Shown here one piece after another: positions 26,036 to 33,590 of a stretch of 64,000 nucleotides of DNA. Numbering within the stretch: position 1 is the first letter of the stretch; the number at the start of each line of letters is the position of its first letter. The stretch covers positions 2,772,207 through 2,836,206 of the forward strand of contig CP054181.1 in assembly GCA_015709655.1 (NCBI GenBank), in the 5' to 3' direction. Both the position numbers and the translations under genes were made by a program. The notes under the pieces are model-generated. The model had not been told where the DNA came from, ran no database searches, and worked only from the letters and a program-made list of their open reading frames with translations. The DNA is from Ignavibacteria bacterium (GTDB lineage Bacteria; Bacteroidota; Ignavibacteria; Kapaibacteriales; Kapaibacteriaceae).

Positions 26036-26719
26036 ATGACGGTACTACACGCCGAAAACGTCTCCAAATCATTTTTCCCCGAAGGACAGGCTGCAACCCG
26101 GGTATTGCGAAATGTTACGTTCTCCTGTAAGCGGGGTGAGTTTGTTGCAGTGATGGGGCCTAGCGGTGCTGGTAAAAGCACATTGCTGCATATCCTGGCA
26201 TCGTTAGATACCGTGGATGAAGGAACTATTCAGCTTGTGACGGATCAGGTTTACTGTTACCAGAAACTAACTCCGCGAAAGCTCGCCACGATGCGCAACC
26301 GTTACCTTGGCATTGTTTACCAGTTTCATCATCTGCTCCCGGAATTTTCGGCTATCGAAAATGTTATGATGCCAATGCTTATTGCAGGAAAGCCCAAGGC
26401 CGAGGCACACAAGCGAGCACACATTCTTTTAGAGCATGTTGGATTACTGCACAGAACAGAACATCATCCCTTGCGCTTAAGCGGTGGTGAACAGCAGCGG
26501 GTTGCCATTGCAAGAGCACTGGCGAACGCTCCGGCAGTATTGCTGGCCGATGAACCAACCGGGAATCTGGATACTGATAATGCCAATCAAATCGTTGCTC
26601 TGTTTAGTAGCTTGCAAAACGAGTATAACGTCAGCATTATCGTTGCCACTCATAGCATCGAGTTGGCTCATCATGCAAACAGGATTGTTAGGCTTCAGGA
26701 TGGTACGATCGTTGAATAG
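26036..26719 (+). CDS. lolD: LolD-type ABC transporter ATPase
   Basis: The 227-residue ABC subunit has Walker [17 protein letters not shown]-loop [19 protein letters not shown], signature [15 protein letters not shown], Walker [13 protein letters not shown] and H-loop ATHS. The Q-loop wording and length are those of LolD, the ATPase that powers release of outer-membrane lipoproteins from the inner membrane with LolC/E. Related MacB/FtsE-type subunits look similar. No membrane partner is adjacent. It follows pheS by 3 bases, so it seems to be expressed with the translation operon. Confidence 0.85.
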   Translation: MTVLHAENVSKSFFPEGQAATRVLRNVTFSCKRGEFVAVMGPSGAGKSTLLHILASLDTVDEGTIQLVTDQVYCYQKLTPRKLATMRNRYLGIVYQFHHLLPEFSAIENVMMPMLIAGKPKAEAHKRAHILLEHVGLLHRTEHHPLRLSGGEQQRVAIARALANAPAVLLADEPTGNLDTDNANQIVALFSSLQNEYNVSIIVATHSIELAHHANRIVRLQDGTIVE

Positions 26720-26725
26720 AGCCAC

Positions 26726-27097
26726 ATGATGCTTCCACCACGAATCGTTGCCCATAGAATCATGTACTACGGAGTGTTCCTGCTTGTGTGCGGAGCACTG
26801 GGTTTTATTGCAACAGAAAATCGTAGCGCATCGGCACTGGTAAACGGAATTATCGGAGGGATCCTGATGCTTGTGTTGGGAGCGCTACATAAACAACGGC
26901 GCACGTTTGCGTTACCTGCTGCAATTGCCGTGGCAGGTATTTTTACGGCATCATTTGTGTGGAGGACGGTGGTGCACCTTCGGGACGTTGCAAGCAGTGC
27001 TGATGCTCCGTCCGTTGCTGTTATTGTACTCGTTCTGGTTATGGCACTGGCGAGCGGATATATGTCTGTCTTCCTTTTCAAAAACCTCAAGGTTTAA
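26726..27097 (+). CDS. Small membrane protein, possibly TMEM14-like
   Basis: The 123-residue protein has four hydrophobic segments, at about 13-29, 37-52, 60-77 and 98-118, with short polar loops. The pattern GALGFIATENRSASALVNGIIGGILMLVLGA recalls the small four-helix TMEM14/UPF0136 group (glycine-rich helices), but I cannot confirm the family. The ATG is 6 bases after lolD, and a second Met at residue 13 could also be used. It is the last gene of the infC run and converges on rimO with a 14-base gap. Function unknown. Confidence 0.6.
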   Translation: MMLPPRIVAHRIMYYGVFLLVCGALGFIATENRSASALVNGIIGGILMLVLGALHKQRRTFALPAAIAVAGIFTASFVWRTVVHLRDVASSADAPSVAVIVLVLVMALASGYMSVFLFKNLKV

Positions 27098-27111
27098 TAG
27101 CCCGGGCTGCC

Positions 27112-28389
27112 CTAAGCAAGATTGCCAAACAGCGTAAACTCATCGGCGTCCGTAATCGCCACATTAACAAATTCGCCGGGCGTTAATGGTATGGCTGACC
27201 GGATGTACACCTCATTATCAACTTCGGGTGCGTCGGACTCGGTTCTGCCCAGCCATTCCGAATTGATTTTTTCTTCCACCAGCGTCTTCTTGACGGTACT
27301 GATTTTCTGAATGTTTTTTTCAAGTGAAATTTCGGACTGTACTGCCATGAGGCGTGCAATCCGTTGCTCCTTGACTTCAGGGGCAATTGGGTCACCCAGG
27401 CTGAATGCGTGTGTGTCATCCTCCCGTGAGTAAGGGAAAAAGCCAACCCGATCGAGCTGGTGTTGCTGTAAAAAGTCGGCTAATTCATCAACATGCTGCT
27501 CTGTTTCGGATGGGTAACCAACAATAAACGTACTGCGCAGTGTGATGTCCGGTATTTTTTCTCTGATTTTATTTAGTAAATCAGTTGTTCGTTCCCGTGT
27601 AATCCCACGCCGCATACTTTGCAGGAGCTCATTGCTGGCATGCTGTAAGGGGATGTCAAGGTAGTTGCAAATATTATCATTGGCAGCCATGACGTCTATC
27701 ACATCCATCGGGAAACCACTTGGAAATGAATACATGCACCGTATCCATTCAGCTCCGCTTTCGTTTGCAAGCATTTGTAGCAGGTTGGCCAGAGTGCGCT
27801 TTCCTGTCCGGTCTAAGCCGTAAAACGTGAGATCCTGAGCTATCAATATCAGCTCTTTAGCTCCTTGTGAAACAAGGCTCCTGGCTTGGCGCAGGATGTC
27901 ATGTTCCGGGATACTGCGATGGCTGCCGCGCATAAGCGGTATTGCACAAAAACTGCAGGGTCTGTCGCACCCTTCTGAAATTTTCAGATAGGCATAGCCC
28001 CGTGGTGTCGAGACGGTTCGTTCGCCAAGCAGAGAGTACTTCAAGTCAGGTGATAAGGCCTTGGCAATTCCTTCGTAGGCTTCGGTTCCAAACACGTGAT
28101 CAACCTCGGGAATTTCGTTCCTAAGGTCGTTAGCATATCGTGCCGACAAACACCCGGCTACGATGAGCGTGTCAATACCACCGTTCTTCTTGAGTTCGGC
28201 TGCTTCGAGGATTGTTTGAATACTTTCTGATTTTGCCTGGTCGATAAACCCGCATGTGTTAATAACAATGGCACTCGCGGAGTCGGCATCATTGACAACA
28301 GTAAGACCGTTGGCCTGTAATGTACCGGTGAGTGTTTCACTGTCAACCGTGTTCTTGCTGCAGCCTAATGTTATGATATGAACGTTCAT
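27112..28389 (-). CDS. rimO: Ribosomal protein S12 methylthiotransferase
   Basis: RimO is a radical-SAM enzyme that adds a methylthio group to the beta carbon of an Asp in ribosomal protein S12. The 425-residue protein has the UPF0004 domain with cysteines in ITLGCSKNTVDSE, VINTCGF and VAGCLSARY (second iron-sulfur cluster), the radical-SAM triad CDRPCSFCAIPLMRG, and a C-terminal TRAM domain (about 360-425). RimO rather than MiaB/MtaB is indicated by LGCSKNTVDSE and ISEGCDRPCSFC. Its ATG overlaps the coaD stop (ATGA), and it is the last gene in the long minus-strand run. Confidence 0.93.
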   Translation of the reverse strand: MNVHIITLGCSKNTVDSETLTGTLQANGLTVVNDADSASAIVINTCGFIDQAKSESIQTILEAAELKKNGGIDTLIVAGCLSARYANDLRNEIPEVDHVFGTEAYEGIAKALSPDLKYSLLGERTVSTPRGYAYLKISEGCDRPCSFCAIPLMRGSHRSIPEHDILRQARSLVSQGAKELILIAQDLTFYGLDRTGKRTLANLLQMLANESGAEWIRCMYSFPSGFPMDVIDVMAANDNICNYLDIPLQHASNELLQSMRRGITRERTTDLLNKIREKIPDITLRSTFIVGYPSETEQHVDELADFLQQHQLDRVGFFPYSREDDTHAFSLGDPIAPEVKEQRIARLMAVQSEISLEKNIQKISTVKKTLVEEKINSEWLGRTESDAPEVDNEVYIRSAIPLTPGEFVNVAITDADEFTLFGNLA

Positions 28390-28874
28390 GCGGTTTGTGG
28401 AAATTTCTTTTGAATCAGTGATGCAACAACCGGTGGTACGAACTCAGTCAGGTTTTGGTGGTATTTACCAAGTTCCCGCACGATCGAGCTGTTCAGATAG
28501 GTATAGCGCTCGTGCGGCATCAGGAATATCGTGTTAATGTCAGGCGCGATTTTCCTGTTCATTAAGGCAATCTGAAACTCATACTCAAAGTCAGTTACAG
28601 CCCGAAGCCCGCGGATGATCACCGGGATATTGTGGTTGCGCGCATAGTCAACCACAAGGCCCGAATGAAGCTGAACAGTAACATTGGAGAGGTGCTTCAG
28701 TGCCTCAGTAGCCATGTATAATCGCTCTTCTTCACTAAAGAGCGGTGTTTTCTTACTGTTGCGGGCGATAACAATGGTGACGCTTCCAAACATGGATGCT
28801 GCTCTTTGAATCACATCAACATGTCCGTTAGTGATAGGGTCAAACGACCCCGGGTACATTGCAGTTTTTTGCAT
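28386..28874 (-). CDS. coaD: Phosphopantetheine adenylyltransferase
   Basis: CoaD transfers AMP from ATP to 4'-phosphopantetheine, the fourth step of coenzyme A synthesis. The 162-residue protein has the nucleotidyltransferase motif YPGSFDPITNGH (TxGH), RGLRAVTDFEYEFQIALMNR and the C-terminal YTYLNSSIVREL motif, at typical length. It lies between rsmD (8-base gap) and rimO (4-base overlap). The rsmD-coaD pairing is common across bacteria. Confidence 0.96.
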   Translation of the reverse strand: MQKTAMYPGSFDPITNGHVDVIQRAASMFGSVTIVIARNSKKTPLFSEEERLYMATEALKHLSNVTVQLHSGLVVDYARNHNIPVIIRGLRAVTDFEYEFQIALMNRKIAPDINTIFLMPHERYTYLNSSIVRELGKYHQNLTEFVPPVVASLIQKKFPQTA

Positions 28875-28882
28875 GGTAATCC

Positions 28883-29437
28883 TTAGACTGATCGTTGTAC
28901 GATGTCAAACACAACCTGGCCAACTTCCTTGTGTTGCAGTACCGTCCACCCGTCATGCGGAAGAACGAATTCGTATGGACCATGTTCCAGGACACATACG
29001 CAGGAATCAGCAACATGCGACGTTAGTGTGTTCAGCAGGGCATTGCACACCCGGTCTGCATACGGAGGATCGGCAAATACAATGGTTGGCTGGCTGCTGT
29101 TGTTACTCTGTGAGTGTATGAAATCACGTACGGTCCCACGAACAATATCATGGCCTGTAGCATTAACCCTGGCGGCAAAATCATGCAATTTTTTACACTG
29201 AATAGCAGACGAATCCACAAAAGTACATGCTGTGGCACCTCGGCTTAGACATTCAAAACCATATGCACCGGTCCCGGCAAATAAATCCCAGACTATGGCT
29301 CCGTCTATCGTGGTACATGCAGTTACATAGTTAAACACCATGGTTCTAACCGTGTCAGTACTGGGTCTGGTACCGTTGGTATGCGGCGGAGGCAGCGTTC
29401 GTCCTTTCCAAATGCCGCTGATAATTCTCAGACTCAT
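28883..29437 (-). CDS. rsmD: 16S rRNA (guanine966-N2)-methyltransferase
   Basis: RsmD methylates G966 of 16S rRNA in the assembled 30S subunit. The 184-residue protein starts RIISGIWKGRTLPPP, continues with RPSTDTVRTMVFNYV and the SAM-binding VWDLFAGTGAYGFECLSRGA, and has the catalytic motif VFADPPY (D/N-PPY). It overlaps the preceding gene by ATGA and lies 8 bases before coaD, the usual partner. Confidence 0.94.
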   Translation of the reverse strand: MSLRIISGIWKGRTLPPPHTNGTRPSTDTVRTMVFNYVTACTTIDGAIVWDLFAGTGAYGFECLSRGATACTFVDSSAIQCKKLHDFAARVNATGHDIVRGTVRDFIHSQSNNSSQPTIVFADPPYADRVCNALLNTLTSHVADSCVCVLEHGPYEFVLPHDGWTVLQHKEVGQVVFDIVQRSV

Positions 29438-30225
29438 GTGATACTCACCGGCAGCAGGGGATTAGGATAGGAGTTCTCGTGCATAAAAATGGCGCCGACA
29501 ATGCACCCCAGGATGTGAGTACGTGAAAGTATTCTGCGGTTGCTGTCATCATCAAGCGTACTGCTGATGTGTCTGAATGGTTGTAAGCGTTTGATTTCAC
29601 CAGCCGCAGCCGGCTTCTGGTCCATAAGAATATTTAGTGTCTGTCTTGATAGTGCGTCACCGAATAGCACAAGAGGCAACGAGCTTACAAGGTGGTCATG
29701 TGCCATCAGTGTGAGAGTGGCACGTAATTCTTCGCCTACTGACCGGTTGCGCCATGACACAGATCGGATATCAGTAATGCTGCCCTGCTGGAGGGCTACA
29801 ACAATCCTGTCCGGAAATACACCACACACAAAACAATCACCGTCGGGAACAGTGGCCATGCATGCTGCCACGATTTCGTTTACGGGATTTGTTAGTCCGC
29901 GGCTGCTGTATCCCATGATAACGTCCCACTGCCTTGAGGCGGATGTGTCAGCCCCTTTTATGGAAAAGAGGTTCATTGCACTGCGCTCCGCATCCGTAAA
30001 AAACTGCTCGGCCTCGAATACATAGCGGTGAGCCGTTCTCCGAATCGTTGGAAAACGGTGTACCACAAGGTCTGCAGCGGGAGTGATTACCACTGCCGTT
30101 TGCTCATCCGGGCTCAGTAAATCCGGCTCACGTTCGGTGTACTCGATCAGGCTGATTTCACCGTCACAGGTTTCCCAGCCAACCCGAATTGAGCGTAAAG
30201 GATGAAGAAAGTCGCAATAAGGCAT
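29434..30225 (-). CDS. DUF3822-like protein, function unknown
   Basis: This 263-residue soluble protein has no signal peptide or membrane segment and no recognisable catalytic motif. Strand-rich stretches such as VVITPAADLVVHRFPTI, CFVCGVFPDRIVVALQQGS and LVLFGDALSRQTLNIL could form an actin/ASKHA-like fold. In many Bacteroidota a DUF3822 gene sits directly upstream of rsmD and coaD, exactly this position, and I assign the family from context and overall look rather than alignment. It overlaps rsmD by four bases. A structural search would settle the fold. Confidence 0.5.
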   Translation of the reverse strand: MPYCDFLHPLRSIRVGWETCDGEISLIEYTEREPDLLSPDEQTAVVITPAADLVVHRFPTIRRTAHRYVFEAEQFFTDAERSAMNLFSIKGADTSASRQWDVIMGYSSRGLTNPVNEIVAACMATVPDGDCFVCGVFPDRIVVALQQGSITDIRSVSWRNRSVGEELRATLTLMAHDHLVSSLPLVLFGDALSRQTLNILMDQKPAAAGEIKRLQPFRHISSTLDDDSNRRILSRTHILGCIVGAIFMHENSYPNPLLPVSIT

Positions 30226-30233
30226 TTGTGAAA

Positions 30234-30737
30234 TTACGGTGCAACGGCGTAGGGACGAAGCTTTTCAAGTTTTTTTGCTCCAATTCCCTTCACTCTGCGC
30301 AGGTCATCAATTGATGTGAAGGGGGCTTTGGCACGTTCGGCAACAATCCTCCCGGCAAGAGCAGGGCCGATGCCAGGAAGCTTATCAAGCTGTGCTGGTG
30401 TTGCCTTGTTCAGATTAACGGGTCGCCTGAAAAGGTTCGACGGTTCTGTTTGTGTTGTTGGTGCTCTTGAGTGCTGACCTAACTCGGAACTGCGGGAGGT
30501 AGAAGCCGAAGGTGGAGTTATGACCACAGAGTCGGATCCAGCTCTGGTACTGGCCGCAAGCGAGTCAAGCAAATCAATAACACGCTCAACAGCGACCGTC
30601 GTATGGGTGGATTGACTGCTCTGCATAATGTTGCCAAGCCACCCGATGGCAAGTGTAATAAAAATGGTTAATACAATTACCAGTTCTGCACGGGTAAGAC
30701 CTGTCTCGTTTTGTATGGTAACCAGGAAACGCTTCAT
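30234..30737 (-). CDS. ComEA-like HhH protein with prepilin-like N-terminus
   Basis: The 167-residue protein ends in a ComEA-type double helix-hairpin-helix DNA-binding region at about 107-165 (VNLNKATPAQLDKLPGIGPA, DDLRRVKGIGAKKLEKLRPY). The N-terminus is MKRFLVTIQNETG followed by LTRAELVIVLTIFITLAIG: a short basic leader ending in Gly13, then a hydrophobic helix with Glu at mature position 5, which is the class III (type IV pilin) processing signature. A Ser/Thr-rich linker joins the two. ComEA proteins bind incoming DNA in the periplasm during transformation. It lies between dnaJ and the DUF3822-like gene. An ordinary signal anchor is the alternative reading. Confidence 0.8.
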   Translation of the reverse strand: MKRFLVTIQNETGLTRAELVIVLTIFITLAIGWLGNIMQSSQSTHTTVAVERVIDLLDSLAASTRAGSDSVVITPPSASTSRSSELGQHSRAPTTQTEPSNLFRRPVNLNKATPAQLDKLPGIGPALAGRIVAERAKAPFTSIDDLRRVKGIGAKKLEKLRPYAVAP

Positions 30738-30762
30738 TGTACAAAAGCGTTTCCTGTATTCA

Positions 30763-31917
30763 TTACGAAAACGCTTCCTTCACGCGATCAAAAAAACCTT
30801 TGTCTTTCTGCTGTGAAGGTGGTACAAAGTGTTTACTTTGTGACAGTTCACCCAGAGTTTTTTTCTCTGTCGCCGAGAGTGTGGTTGGTACAAATACATT
30901 AATGTGAATGTACTGATCGCCTTTGCCTCGGGCCTGAACATGCGGAATTCCTTTGCCTTTTAGCCTGAGAACGGCACCCGGCTGGGTTCCTGCGTCGATA
31001 GTAATTTCCGTAGGCCCGGTCAGCGAAGGTACCTGGATCGTACCGCCCAGCGCTGCCAGCGGAAATGATACTGGCAGGTCCATGTGTACATCATCGTTTT
31101 GCCGCTCAAATACTTCGTGGTCTTCAACTTCGACCTCAACGCGAACATCACCGGGCGGCCCCCCACGTCGGCCTGCATGACCTTTACCGTTTACATTGAG
31201 GTAGTTACCAGTGGCCACTCCGGCAGGAATTGTAACCTGGATGTTCTCTTCGCCCTCAACCCTGCCCTCGCCCTTACATTCCGTACACGGTGTTTTTAGA
31301 ATTTCGCCAATTCCTCCGCAGGCACCACATGGTGAAATATTCACAAACTGCCCAAATACTGACCGGGAGACCTGCCGCACCTCACCTGTGCCATTACACG
31401 AACCGCACTGTGTCCACCCACCAGCCGAGTTGCTTCCATTTCCGGAACACGACGTACAGGTAACATAGTGACGAAGTTTAATTGTTTTCTCTACAGGATT
31501 CAGGATTTCTTCAAGACGCAGTGAAATGCGAACACGTAGGTCTGATCCCGGCTCACCGCGATTCCGCCTACCAGAGCGGCTGCGCCCGCCAAAAGCTCCG
31601 CCAAATACCGAGGAACCAAAGATGTCGCCAAATGCACTGAAAATATCGCTGATGTCGGTAAAACCTGCAGCACCGTTGCCGCCACCCATACCACGGACGC
31701 CATCATGACCGTAGCGGTCGTACCGTGCCCGCTTTTCGGCATTACTCAACACATCATACGCTTCGGCCGCTTCCTTGAATTTACTTTCGGCTTCAGGATT
31801 ATCCGGGTTCTTATCCGGATGATGCTGCATTGCCATTTTCCGGTAGGCCGTTTTTATTTCAGCGTCGGTAGCCTGTCTTGACACTTCCAGAATTTCGTAA
31901 TAGTCTCTCTTTGTCAC
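30763..31917 (-). CDS. dnaJ: Chaperone protein DnaJ
   Basis: This 384-residue type I J-protein has a J domain with HPD ([12 protein letters not shown]), a Gly/Phe-rich segment (about 75-120), a zinc-finger region with four repeats ([32 protein letters not shown]) and the client-binding C-terminal domains. DnaJ stimulates DnaK ATPase and delivers unfolded clients. It follows grpE by 4 bases in the order hrcA-grpE-dnaJ; dnaK itself is not in the window. Confidence 0.97.
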   Translation of the reverse strand: MTKRDYYEILEVSRQATDAEIKTAYRKMAMQHHPDKNPDNPEAESKFKEAAEAYDVLSNAEKRARYDRYGHDGVRGMGGGNGAAGFTDISDIFSAFGDIFGSSVFGGAFGGRSRSGRRNRGEPGSDLRVRISLRLEEILNPVEKTIKLRHYVTCTSCSGNGSNSAGGWTQCGSCNGTGEVRQVSRSVFGQFVNISPCGACGGIGEILKTPCTECKGEGRVEGEENIQVTIPAGVATGNYLNVNGKGHAGRRGGPPGDVRVEVEVEDHEVFERQNDDVHMDLPVSFPLAALGGTIQVPSLTGPTEITIDAGTQPGAVLRLKGKGIPHVQARGKGDQYIHINVFVPTTLSATEKKTLGELSQSKHFVPPSQQKDKGFFDRVKEAFS

Positions 31918-31921
31918 CGTA

Positions 31922-32470
31922 TTACTCCGTTACGTCTGATTCGTTCTGTGGTGTTCCGGACGATGTTACTACCTTTACGTGTCGCAGCACCTTATCATGG
32001 AATTGATAGCCGCGCTCGATAATCTGAGTAATGTGGCCTTCCGGCAGGTCGCTTGGCACGTGAATCAGAGCTTCATGGATATTCACGTCGAACGGATCAC
32101 CAATATTACACTCAATAACAGACACTCCTGATTCTGCCAACACCTTCAGGGCATTGTTGTAAACCATCTGTAAACCATTGAGCAGCGCATGATCGGGTGA
32201 ATTCTGAGCAGCCTCCAATGCCTTATTCAGGTCATCGAACACCGGTAGGAGTTTTGAAATAAAGCGCTCAGCGCCATATAGCGTCAAATACTCTTTTTCA
32301 GTTGCCGTACGTTTCCGGAAATTTTCGAGCTCTGCACTACGGCGGATACTTAGCTCCTTCCATTCGGCTACTTCAGCACGTAGTGCAGCGAGTTCATCCT
32401 GTTCCTGAATATCGTTATCCGGCATGTTTGTTTCATCGGTCTGACCGTCGGAATTAGTCATAGTGCGCAA
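31922..32470 (-). CDS. grpE: Nucleotide exchange factor GrpE
   Basis: This 182-residue protein has the long N-terminal coiled-coil ([20 protein letters not shown]) with the conserved [12 protein letters not shown], then [15 protein letters not shown] and the C-terminal beta domain ([20 protein letters not shown] ... [24 protein letters not shown] motif, here KVVTSSG). GrpE releases ADP from DnaK. A 65-base gap separates it from hrcA; it contains an inverted repeat TGGCA-TTC-TGCCA (plus strand 32501-32513) but no CIRCE element. Confidence 0.96.
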   Translation of the reverse strand: MRTMTNSDGQTDETNMPDNDIQEQDELAALRAEVAEWKELSIRRSAELENFRKRTATEKEYLTLYGAERFISKLLPVFDDLNKALEAAQNSPDHALLNGLQMVYNNALKVLAESGVSVIECNIGDPFDVNIHEALIHVPSDLPEGHITQIIERGYQFHDKVLRHVKVVTSSGTPQNESDVTE

Positions 32471-32535
32471 AAAAGATAGAAATATGATAAAAGATTGCTT
32501 GGCAGAATGCCACAGACGATTTACGTGGCGAGTAA

Positions 32536-33588
32536 TTATGACACCTTGCCATGAAGGTTGCTGTGCAAAACTCCACTCACCGTTTGAACCAAGCCCATCA
32601 TGTGAACGTAGTCCATACGTTTTGGACCAATCAGTGAAATCGATCCGGTGGCTGAACCTACACGATACATTGTAGTGATCAGGCTGTAGTCTGCCAGCTG
32701 TTCGTTTTGTAATTCATTCCCAATCCGAACAGCAACACCGCTGGTTGAGGGGACGGCATCTACAAGGTGCACGATAACATCCGAATTTTCCATCAGTTCG
32801 ATGACGCTGCGCATCCGTGCCGGATCACCAAATTCCGGATTCTCCAACAGCTGATGTGCTCCCGCAACATGAACGCTTGATTCGGTATCAGTGGTAGAAA
32901 GTCTTCCCACTTCGTCCACAAACAACCGAAGCAGGCTGCCGGTTGGGCCGTCGGTATCAGCAGATGCATACGGCAGGATACCGGACAGTGAATACAGTGT
33001 TTTACCTGCGAGCTTCTCGTTAAGAAAACAACTTAAGACTTCTAGGTCAGTGGGGTCAATGACGGTGTTTGACTCTAGTGTGATTGTACGAATAAGGTCA
33101 CTATCCAGAGCAATAATAACAAGAATTTTATCAGACGAAAGGGAGATGAGTTCCACCTTGGTGATCAGTGCCTCTGAAACTTTGGGAACCTTAACAACAG
33201 CCAGTGCCTTGGCTAGCTTCCCCAATACCTTTGAGGCATCCCTCAGTAGGGTTTCCCGTGGTTTACTCGAGAGTTCGTCCACGATATGTTGTTCTACCTG
33301 AGGTTGAAGCGAGAACTCCAGTAGGGTGTCTACATAAAAGCGATACCCTTTGTCGGTTGGCATTCGCCCCGCTGATGTATGCGGATGGGTAATGTATCCC
33401 ATTGCCTCAAGGTCTGCCATAACATTCCGTATGGTGGCGGGACTTAGGTTTAGTTCCTTTTCCAGGTGACGTGAAAGCACGCGTGAACCTACCGGTGACG
33501 CATGGAGGACAAACAGCTGAATCACCGTTTGAAGGATTGTTCGTTCGCGCTCGTTAAGATCGCGGTCATCAGGAACATACAAACCCAT
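32536..33588 (-). CDS. hrcA: Heat-inducible transcription repressor HrcA
   Basis: The 350-residue protein begins with the winged-helix domain (NERERTILQTVIQLFVLHAS, PVGSRVLSRHLEKELNLSPA, TIRNVMADLEAMGYITHPHT, SAGRMPTDKGYRFYVDTL), the unmistakable HrcA N-terminus, followed by the GAF-like and inserted dimerisation domains. HrcA represses chaperone genes by binding CIRCE (TTAGCACTC-N9-GAGTGCTAA). I found no CIRCE upstream of this run, so its targets, such as groES-groEL, are probably elsewhere. It starts 2 bases after the GH2-like gene, which is an unusual upstream neighbour for hrcA. Confidence 0.96.
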   Translation of the reverse strand: MGLYVPDDRDLNERERTILQTVIQLFVLHASPVGSRVLSRHLEKELNLSPATIRNVMADLEAMGYITHPHTSAGRMPTDKGYRFYVDTLLEFSLQPQVEQHIVDELSSKPRETLLRDASKVLGKLAKALAVVKVPKVSEALITKVELISLSSDKILVIIALDSDLIRTITLESNTVIDPTDLEVLSCFLNEKLAGKTLYSLSGILPYASADTDGPTGSLLRLFVDEVGRLSTTDTESSVHVAGAHQLLENPEFGDPARMRSVIELMENSDVIVHLVDAVPSTSGVAVRIGNELQNEQLADYSLITTMYRVGSATGSISLIGPKRMDYVHMMGLVQTVSGVLHSNLHGKVS

Positions 33589-33590
33589 CG

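Noticed and set aside
27081..27097. Hairpin AAACC/GGTTT at the end of the small membrane gene as a rimO terminator
   Set aside because: The stem is only five bp with few T residues after it; too weak to claim.
32471..32535. CIRCE element between hrcA and grpE
   Set aside because: The inverted repeat TGGCA-TTC-TGCCA has the wrong sequence and a 3-base rather than 9-base spacer.
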